Assembly (NCBI RefSeq): GCF_014305155.1
Contig: NZ_JACRUK010000015.1
Coordinates: 1-64,000, forward strand
Origin: Flavobacterium muglaense
GTDB lineage: Bacteria; Bacteroidota; Bacteroidia; Flavobacteriales; Flavobacteriaceae
DNA length: 64,000 nt
Direction of reading: 5' to 3'
Numbering within the stretch: position 1 is the stretch's first letter; the number at the start of each line of letters is the position of its first letter. Below, one piece after another: positions 24,203 to 33,600 of this stretch. The notes below the pieces were generated by a model that ran no database searches, was not told the origin of the DNA, and was given only the letters and a program-made list of their open reading frames with translations. The position numbers were made by a program, and so were the translations under genes.

Positions 24203-27200
24203 TTAATTGTAAACCAGCCTAACAAGCTCTTTGTAAACACGTTCTTTGTTGCTTGGGTCTTTTCCTGTAAAATACAAATAATACTCTCCTTCGGCTAAGC
24301 CATTACCCATCCAGTCATTTTTATAATCGCTAGTGGTTAGGACTATTTGCCCCTTTGAATTGTAAATTGTCAAAACATAATCGCTGTACAAGTGCAAGTT
24401 ATTGATGAGTAAACGATCGTTGTGACCATCCCCGTTTGGCGAAACCAGATTGTTGTACATCAAAGTATCATCAACAGTAAACTCAATAGTTATGTTTACA
24501 ATAACAGTATCAGACAGTTTAGGAGTTCCATTATCTGTTACTTTAACGGTAAAACTATAGCTCGTTTTGTTGTTAGGATCAATTGAACCATCAAAGCTTA
24601 TGATTCCGTCTTTAGTAATGGTAAAAGGAACTTGCTGACTCGGATTTATTTCCCAACTTAGGACGCTATTTGCATCCACATCTGTTGCTTCTACCTTGCC
24701 AACGACAACAGCAGCATTAGATAATCCAGAAAAAACAAAATCTACTGTATTTGATCCTACATTTTTAATAATAACTGGATTTTCGTTTACGTCTAGGGCG
24801 TAAATCGTCATTTTCTCAGTTACTTCTCCTCCTCTTTGATCGTTACTAATAAGATCAAAATTAAAAACATTTTGCTTTTCGAAATCCAAACTTTTCTTTA
24901 ACACCAACTGATCACCTACAAGATCAAAGTTCAAATAATCAGTACCGCTTATAAAAAAACGGTATATGCTAGTATCCTTATCTTGATCCTTGGTCTTTAA
25001 TGTTCCTATAACAGTACCCGCAGCAGTGTTTTCATTGATTTTATCATTGCTTATTGTGATTAAAACAGGGGTGTCATTGATGTCATTAATAGCAATAACA
25101 TAGGTAGCAAACAGTATTTCGCCTAAGTTGTTTTGTGCCTTTACACGAATTTTGTAACTGTTTTTAGTTTCAAAATCAAACATTTCTTTAGACTTCAAGC
25201 TATTTCCTGTGATTTCGAATGAGGCATTATCCTCTCCGTCCTGGCCATCAACCAATGTTAAGGTAAAAACAGTACGGTTTTCCTTAATAACCGTAAAATC
25301 ACCCACTACAGTAGCGACAGGCTGGTTTTCGTCAATGTTTGCTTTAGACAGGGTGAAAATCGTTGGCAATTTATCATCTAGTACCGTGATGGTAAAAGGT
25401 TGCTCTAAAACATCTCCACGACTGCTTACTGCTTGTACGCGAATTTTGTAAATACTTTTTGCTTCAAAGTCAAAAACGCTCTTCACTTTCAAACTATTCC
25501 CTGTAATTTCAAAAGAAGCATTGTCATCTGCACCCACACCTTCGATTAAAGTCAGTACAAATGCATTTCTATCTTCCTTAATCACCGTAAAATCACCCAC
25601 TACAGTTGCAACGGGTTGGTTTTCGTCAATAGTTAATTTTGACAAAGTAAAAACCGTAGGCAATTTATCATCTAGTACCGTGATGGTAAAAGGTTGCTCT
25701 AAAACATCTCCACGACTGCTTACTGCTTGTACGCGAATTTTGTAAATACTTTTTGCTTCAAAGTCAAAAACGCTCTTCACTTTCAAACTATTCCCTGTAA
25801 TTTCAAAAGAAGCATTATCATCTGCACCCACACCTTCGATTAAAGTCAGTACAAATGCATTTCTATCTTCCTTAATCACCGTAAAATCACCCACAACAGT
25901 TCCCACAGGTTTGTTTTCGTCAATAGTTGATTTAGATAAAGTAAAAACCGTAGGTAACAGATCGTCTAGCACTGTTATTGTAAAATTTTGCTCTAAAACA
26001 TCTCCACGGCTGCTTACTGCTTGCACGCGAATTTTATAAATATTTTTAGTTTCGAAGTCAAAAATGCTCTTCACCTTCAAACTATTTCCTATGATTTCGA
26101 ATGAAGCATTATCCTCACCGCCTGCACCGTCAACCAATGTCAAGGCAAATGCTGTTCGATCTTCCTTAAGCACCTTAAAGTCACCTACAACAGTCCCCAC
26201 AGGTTTGTTCTCCTCAATAGTTGATTTAGACAAAATAAAAACCGTAGGTAACAGATCGTCTAGAACCGTTATTGTGAAATTTTGCTCTAAAACATCTCCA
26301 CGGCTGCTTACTGCTTGCACGCGAATTTTGTAACTACTTTTAGCTTCGAAGTCAAAAATACTCTTTACCTTCAAACTATTTCCTATGATTTCGAATGAAG
26401 CATTATCCTCACCGCCTGCACCGTCAACTAATGTCAAGGCAAATGCTGTTCGATCTTCCTTAACTACCGTAAAGTCACCTACAACAGTTCCCACAGGTTT
26501 GTTTTCCTCAATAGTTGATTTAGATAAAGTAAAAACCGTAGGTAACAAATCGTCTAGAACTGTTATTTCAAAAGTCTTTTCTATTACTTCTTTACGATTA
26601 CTAACCCCTTGAACACGTATTTTATAGATACTCTTGGTTTCAAAATCGAAGATGCTTTTCACCTTCAGTTTATTCCCGATAATCTCAAATGAAGCATTAT
26701 CAAAACCACCATCTCCAGCCACAAGGGAAAGATCCGAAACAACTCTGTCCTCGATCAATACATTAAAATCGCCTACTACAGTTCCAACTGCTTGATTTTC
26801 GTTAATCGTTAATTTTGACAAAGTAAAAACAGTCGGTAAGGTTACAGGATAGGTGGGCAATTGCACCGCCACAGTCCATTCTTTCACAACAGTTAGATCT
26901 TCCGAATAAACTTTAAAAACAATCGGACTACTAAAATTCAAACTATTTGAACCCGAAGTCTGTTGTGAATTTCCGATATACACAGTAGCCCCAGGACTGC
27001 TTGTAAAAATAGTATTTAATGCTGTTACCGTTTGTCCTGGATTAAGATACAGTGTTACTTTATTACCTACAATGGTTATGTCATTGCGAGTCACGCCAAC
27101 AAAACCTACGTCTAAAAGATCTGCACCTTGACGCAAAGCATTGTTTGAGAAAATATAGGTTTGAGACAGGTTTCCAAAATTGGCATTGGATGTGAAAATT

Positions 27201-27538
27201 GCTGTTTTAAAAACATCTTTAACGGCATTATTTGCCGAATCATACATTTTAAAACTTATGGTTTCATTATTTGTATTCGAAGAAACCGTTAGGTAAGCAT
27301 AGTACTTATTTTCGGTAGCCACATAGATCAAATTAGTTACACCGCGACATTCTCCATTTACAAATGCGGCTACTTTATCATTCCCATTGGCTAATCGAAC
27401 TCCATCAATGTTTAAAGATCCAACAAAAGTCATGGTGTATTGAAAATTATTTTCATTCACCGTCCAAGAAGGAGCCTGACCAAAAGTGTTAAAACTTATA
27501 AGAAACAGTACGATGGTACTGTATATAAAATTTTTCAT
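24203..27538 (-). CDS. cadherin-repeat surface adhesin with a T9SS type B C-terminus
   Basis: 1111 residues with signal peptide. Residues about 22-110 form a PSWTVN domain shared with the 2929-residue neighbour. A linking beta domain (about 115-225) follows, then six cadherin-like repeats of about 98 residues (about 233-820, LPTVFTLSKSTIxENxPVG), two more diverged cadherin units, and a CHU_C/gliding-type C-terminal domain (SPNGDGHNDRLLINNL...VLTIYNSKGQIV). This tail is the T9SS type B signal, which usually needs a PorP/SprF partner, here the next gene. The role is probably adhesion or gliding. Confidence 0.88.
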   Translation of the reverse strand: MKNFIYSTIVLFLISFNTFGQAPSWTVNENNFQYTMTFVGSLNIDGVRLANGNDKVAAFVNGECRGVTNLIYVATENKYYAYLTVSSNTNNETISFKMYDSANNAVKDVFKTAIFTSNANFGNLSQTYIFSNNALRQGADLLDVGFVGVTRNDITIVGNKVTLYLNPGQTVTALNTIFTSSPGATVYIGNSQQTSGSNSLNFSSPIVFKVYSEDLTVVKEWTVAVQLPTYPVTLPTVFTLSKLTINENQAVGTVVGDFNVLIEDRVVSDLSLVAGDGGFDNASFEIIGNKLKVKSIFDFETKSIYKIRVQGVSNRKEVIEKTFEITVLDDLLPTVFTLSKSTIEENKPVGTVVGDFTVVKEDRTAFALTLVDGAGGEDNASFEIIGNSLKVKSIFDFEAKSSYKIRVQAVSSRGDVLEQNFTITVLDDLLPTVFILSKSTIEENKPVGTVVGDFKVLKEDRTAFALTLVDGAGGEDNASFEIIGNSLKVKSIFDFETKNIYKIRVQAVSSRGDVLEQNFTITVLDDLLPTVFTLSKSTIDENKPVGTVVGDFTVIKEDRNAFVLTLIEGVGADDNASFEITGNSLKVKSVFDFEAKSIYKIRVQAVSSRGDVLEQPFTITVLDDKLPTVFTLSKLTIDENQPVATVVGDFTVIKEDRNAFVLTLIEGVGADDNASFEITGNSLKVKSVFDFEAKSIYKIRVQAVSSRGDVLEQPFTITVLDDKLPTIFTLSKANIDENQPVATVVGDFTVIKENRTVFTLTLVDGQDGEDNASFEITGNSLKSKEMFDFETKNSYKIRVKAQNNLGEILFATYVIAINDINDTPVLITISNDKINENTAAGTVIGTLKTKDQDKDTSIYRFFISGTDYLNFDLVGDQLVLKKSLDFEKQNVFNFDLISNDQRGGEVTEKMTIYALDVNENPVIIKNVGSNTVDFVFSGLSNAAVVVGKVEATDVDANSVLSWEINPSQQVPFTITKDGIISFDGSIDPNNKTSYSFTVKVTDNGTPKLSDTVIVNITIEFTVDDTLMYNNLVSPNGDGHNDRLLINNLHLYSDYVLTIYNSKGQIVLTTSDYKNDWMGNGLAEGEYYLYFTGKDPSNKERVYKELVRLVYN
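25085..26840 (-). repeat. six tandem 294-bp cadherin repeats
   Basis: The unit length is 294 bp (98 codons). Neighbouring units share long identical stretches, for example the CCTTCGATTAAAGTCAGTAC blocks near 25540 and 25834. This indicates recent duplication or gene conversion, and copy number may vary between strains. Confidence 0.85.
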
Positions 27539-27566
27539 AGTTTAAATTTTAAATTGATTTAAATTG

Positions 27567-27592
27567 CCAAAACACCTAAAAAGGTGTTTTGG
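27567..27592 (-). other. hairpin between the giant and the cadherin genes
   Basis: A perfect palindrome, CCAAAACACC + TAAAAA + GGTGTTTTGG, lies 20 nt past the giant gene and 29 nt before the cadherin gene. No T run follows, so RNA processing or stabilisation is more likely than full termination. Confidence 0.55.
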
Positions 27593-27611
27593 AATCTAAA
27601 CTGATTTAATG

Positions 27612-30600
27612 CTAGTTTTTCATCACTTTATGAGTGATGGTTTCTCCATTGATTGTAATTTGAATTACATAAACACCAGATACAACTGTTGGTTGGATTT
27701 TTAGTACATTTTCCCCCTTCAGAACATTTTGTTTTTCATCTAAAACTAATTTACCTGATAATGAATACAGTCGGATACTAATATTTTGATCTTTAACTGC
27801 ATTAGCTTTAATCGTTATTTCATTATCAAATGGACTAGGATAAATACTTACACCCTCTGTCATTTCTTCTAATAGGATCGGTTTCGAAATTGTACCTAAT
27901 ACATCGTTACCTTTAAAAGTAAATTTCTTAGACGTTTTCTTAGTACTCATTCCGTTTCCAATATAGAAAGCTAGCTCTTCCTCCGTATCTCCGTAAACCG
28001 TTATAAAACTCAGTTTACTATCATTTACAGATTGAGTAGCCGCCGATCCTTTCAAAACTCCTCGAGCATCATACACAAACAATTCATTGTATCCTGTAGG
28101 TAATAAAACCACAGCGTTCATGTTGTCTGGGTACTGCTTAAACTCAGCTTTAATAGGTTCTTGACTAAGGTCATTTGTATTGTCCACCTTGTTAGCCGTT
28201 TTGATTTTACTCGTACTTGCTAAATAAGATGGATATTTAAACGTTTGTGCTTTCGTAGATTTCACCATGTATCCTTTTCCTGCTTCTAAGTAATTAAGGG
28301 TACCGTTCCATCCAATAAGCGGATCATAAATAGCAAACAAGTTTTGTGATTTAATCACATCCCCATCTGTGGCATCAAAATACGCTAAAGCTTCATTTGT
28401 TTGCTGGTTTCCTCCTAAAGTATACGGAAGCCAGTTCCATTTTTCTTGCAATGGGAAACTCCAGTTAACAACATCAATAGCAGTTCCTTTAATAGTCAAC
28501 GATTGCTCATGTGTTAAGTACATCTTGACCATTTTAAAATTAGTTAAACCACCATTAGCCGAAATAGTACCAGACCAACCACTATTCGCAGGTATCGCTT
28601 CATTTTTAAAGTAGGTTTCCAAACGCGCTGGCGAATTGGTCAACATACGATCAGAAGTTTCTAATTTCAATCCACTAGTCAATGTATTAAGATTGGCAAA
28701 ATTAGGATCATTCACGTTCATCGATACCCAAGTCCAACCTGTATTAAGATTGATTTTTTGCTCTACTACGGCAGAGTTTTCAAAAATAACAGGCGCGCTA
28801 AGCTTACCAAATATTTCATTTTCTTCAAATGCAATGGACGCTTTCGCATTCATGTTTGCTATTAGAATTGCTCCTTGTGAAGCATCCCAAATTTTAAAGT
28901 CGATATTCTCACCACTAGTAGAATTACTATACACTGTTAAAAACACGAAGTATTCCTTGTAAGACGCATTGTAGACTAACTTAGTACTTCCTCGTACAGC
29001 TCCATTTGAAAAAGCAGCTATTCGATCATACGTATCTTCAGAGAACTTGCCATCTACTTTAATTCGACCTACAATATTCATACTGTACTTGAAATCCGTT
29101 GGGTTTACGGTCCAGCTTGGTTCCTGTCCCAGTACTCTTAGCTTAATTTGCATTTTTTCGTCGTATCCAAAATCTGTTTTCAAATACAGGTTTTCTAGAT
29201 ATTCTCCAGGAGTCAGTTCTTTGTCAATCGTAGCAGTAATGATTACTTTACTAGCCGGTGAAATCGTACCAGAAGTTTTGCTCAAAGTCAACCATTTTGG
29301 TAGGTTACTAATAGCAAAAGGCTGTCCTTTTCCTCCTTTGTTCAACAATGTAATTTCAAAAGTTTTTTCTTCTCCTGATTTTTTAACAATATCAACAATC
29401 TCGTTGTAGCCTTCGGCATACCAGCTTACTTCGTTGCGTTTTACATAAGCAGTCCACGTTATTGGCGACTGTTGCATGTTATTGGCACTATCAAACATTT
29501 TGTCGACTGTAATATCAATAATTTGACCTTCTAATGAAGCCCAATCTGTTATCACTGGTTCTAAAATCATTTGATCTTGATTAACCACATTGTTCACTTG
29601 AAATTTGATCAATGTTCGCTCTGGCTTAACTGGCGGCACATCATCAGAATATTTAACTGTTCCTGTACTTAAAACAGCATTATCTGGGAAACCAGCTGCA
29701 CCTTTTTCTACATGATAATAACGAGGGCCATTTGCCGTTTTTGGATCTGGCTCGTTCATTTTTGCATACAGCATCAATCCGATACTCTCCGCGCTAATTT
29801 CATTGTAACGATCACGACTGATTTGCTCTACGTTACGCAAGGTATTCCATAACTGGAATTCATCTAGTTTACCTGCATACGCGCGATCTACTGTTTCGAC
29901 ACCTGCAAGATCGGTTGCACCACGTGCTCCTAACCAAACCTTGTTTCCAGAGAAACCACCAATATTAACCATTGGATTTGACGAAACAGCAACAGCATCT
30001 ACATACGTACGTAACGAACCCAATCTATTGAATAACAGGGTTACATGGTGCCACGTATTGTCGGCCATGTTTTGACTTGCTAATTCATACGAATTTCCTT
30101 CTGTCTCCAAGGTTAATTTACCTGTAGCTTTCAAGTTGATCGCCCATTTATTACTAAAACCATTGGATTGTTTTAGATCAGTACCGTCTCCTTTTCCGTT
30201 AGAGAACAAAGTGGCTTCTTGCGAAACACCCGTTTTCATCCAGAAAGAAACCGTAGCGTCCATCTCTTTAGTTAACTGCACAGAGCCAACTTTGTCTAAC
30301 TTTAAATGTTGACTGTTTGCAAACTCATACGAAGTTCCCTTAGGCTTGATGTCCCATGCTTCTTTAACAATAGCATGTTTGTATCGTGCTTTGTCATTAG
30401 CTATAGTTCCCCTACCTTCGTCCATTGGCCAATATCCAACTAGATTAGCTTCATTTCCTATAAGCTTCAAATACATTTTGGCGTAAGCCTCATCTAGATT
30501 GATATCTTTGGTCCATAAACGTAGGTCATGCATATTCCCTATAAAGGTGTTTCCACCAATAGTTAACGCATTATTATTTGAAAACTGTACATTGCTTACC

Positions 30601-33600
30601 CCTGTACTAGCTCCAATTTCTTTATCATCTTGATAGATACGAAGCGTACCACTATTGTTTTTATGGGTAAAGGTATAATGATGAAACAAACCATCATTGG
30701 CAATACCACCATTAGCAGTTAAACCGCCCAATTCAAAATACACTGAACCATTGGCTAACTTAATATTTACTCCTTCTTTTTGAGCAATAATAGTTGCTGC
30801 TGTTGCAGTCGTACTGTTTTTCATCCAGAATTCAAAAGCTAAATCTCCTGTTGTAATTCGTGGACTGTTGATTACGGCTTCATTTGTAGCACCATCAAAA
30901 CGTAACGATACATTGTGATCAATTTCTAATTGATTGGTTTGTCCTTTAATTTCAATAGTAGAGACGGCCGAATTGTAGAAAATAGGTTCGTTAAAGAACA
31001 CTTTCAAATCTTCACCTGATCCTAGAATTCCATTGATAGGCAAGGGTGTTCCAAAACGCAATGGCGCATTCAAATCGACTCTACCCGTTGTAATATCAGA
31101 AATGAATTCGGTATCATTAGTACAGGTACTTCTAGCACGAATTTCATATTTTCCATCAATTAATTTCAAGGCAGCGATATCAAATGCATAGTTTAAAACT
31201 ACATCTGTACCGATTAATTTAATACCCGTTTCACCAGCCAGTACTGCTGCATCATAAAACGCTTGTGTTCCATAATAGGTTTGCAGGCGTGTCCAGTTAG
31301 AAGCAGTTGCCAATCGATATTCTAGATCGATCTTTTTAAAACTCTTGAATTTAGTACTGTATCCGTTCAATTTTACTTGTAACGGTTTAGTGGATCCATC
31401 CGTATTATAGGCTACTTCTCTATTATAAACCCAATTGCTCAAAGGTGCGTTTACAAGTACAATTGAACAAGATGGAACAAAGCTCGCAGAAATAGCAACT
31501 TCTGAACTTACGTCTTCACCATCGCAAAGCGACTCTAATCTGATTTTTATATCGTTATAATCGTACACATCCGAAATAGATTTCCCTAAGGTCAATTTAT
31601 AGGTAATTATTTTTCCGTAAGGTACACGAACAATTGTCCCGTTTGGCGCGATGTTGATAATCGCATTATCCGGGTTTGTTGTATTATCAACCACCAATTT
31701 GTAATCAGCATCAATCCCTGCAGCACTTTGATTTTCTAATATCAATTCATACTCAGCATTTCTACCTTCGGTTACATTACTAATGTCAGCAACTGTCACT
31801 TTTAAAACAGGTACTTCTACTTTTTGCGTAGCATAACTTAATTGTGCGACAGTATTACCATCTGAACAATCTGAAGTCGTACTTGAAAAGCTTGAAAAGG
31901 CTGCGTCAAGATTTGATTTTTCAGTCAGTATGGTTTGTCTACTCTGTATTAATACATTTAATTCCCCTATATTTCTTGCTTTTTTAGCCAGAGAAACAGA
32001 ATCATTACCTCTATTTTTATCTATTTCACTTTGCTTAGCATTTATTTCACTTTGTTTAGCTGCGATCCTTTTGTCAATAGCAATAGTAGCGGCAACGTAA
32101 TCTTTGAAAACACCATTGCAATAAAACAAAGATTCTTCTGCTCCTTCATACGGACAAGATGTTCTACCTCCTTGCGTGATAAAGATTGGACCATTTCCAT
32201 CAAAGGCATTAACAACATCGACACTCAAAAAGTTAGCTTGGTCGTTATCTTTCAAAGTATAACTAATGGTTGTTGTTTGAGTTGATTCTTCAGTAAGAGA
32301 AGAATTAATATCTTGTTGAAATACACCAGAAGTATTGTTTACAAAACCAAGACCATTTAGACTAAAACCTAAATTTAGAGCTAAACTTTCATCTATAGTT
32401 AAATTATATTCTGTAGCGGTTGTGTTTACAACACTCGTTTCAACACTCTGAGAATATTCTCCAACACCTGAATCAAAAGAGATGTTTTTTTGGAAATATT
32501 TGTTTAACAAATCACTCGTTTTTTTAGACTCGTCCAATTTGTTTTTTAGGCTTGCAATACCTGCAGCTCCTACATCGCCATCGTTAATTTCATTGTTAAT
32601 TGAACTGTTAAATTCAGTAAGTACGTTGGTTGCCTTCGCTTTATAGTCTGTACGATTGTTTTTGGCCAAATACTTATTTAACTCATTGTCCAAAATTAAC
32701 TTCTTCCACAAACGAATTCTTTCCAGATATTGCGCTTTGGTTAAAGTACCGTCTTTTCCGGGTATCAAAGAACCATTATCTATGTTGGTAATAAACAATT
32801 CGTACTCTGGAATTAAAGTCTCCAAAATGTGTTTTTGTGAATAGATAAAAAAGGTCTCTGACGGTTCATCAACAAAATACACTGCTTTTTGCTTGCTGAT
32901 GTATAAAGGTGATTCAGTAGGTCCTAATTCAAGATATTCCCCAGGTGTTAATTCTTCTTTAACCCCATTAACAGTTTTCGTAGGTTTTGTTGTAGATGGC
33001 TTTACATCATCAAAAGAACCGTAAAATTGATTTTTGGAATTTCCAATATACAAATCCCCCATAGAACCTACATAATCAGGATCATCACTAGTTGAAATAG
33101 TTTGGTTAAAAGTATAGGTTTTCGTTAAGCTTTTCCCATCAGTTGAAGAGTGAGTCAGTCCAATACCTAAGGTAATATTATTAAGATTTTCAGCCTCTAT
33201 TACGGGCCCTGCTAATCCACCCCCTGCTTTAAAATTCACTCCTGACATTATTTTAAGTTCATTGGTAAACCCTTCAGAATGTGTCATAGAATTTTCAGAG
33301 GTAAAAGAAATACTTTCTCCCTTTTCAATAGATGCAAAACTATTAGTACCAGGAGGATCTCTTAAAACGATTTCTGGAATATCTGGTGCCGCTGTTACAA
33401 ACGTTTGGCTACCATCCGACTTACCTCCTAAAATAATACCAAGCGGTTCATAGCCTTCCACCTCATAATCCTTCTCATTAATTCGGTATTTTAAACTACT
33501 ACTAATGGTAAAAGGCGATGCAACTGATGGCAGTCCAGCTTGAAAAGTATAAGTTAATTTACTTGCGTCATTTGGATCTACAACCACCGTTTCAGAGTTG

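Noticed and set aside
25209..26612. Series of plus-strand 74-89-residue frames
   Set aside because: They are antisense shadows of the cadherin repeats and recur only because the repeat does.
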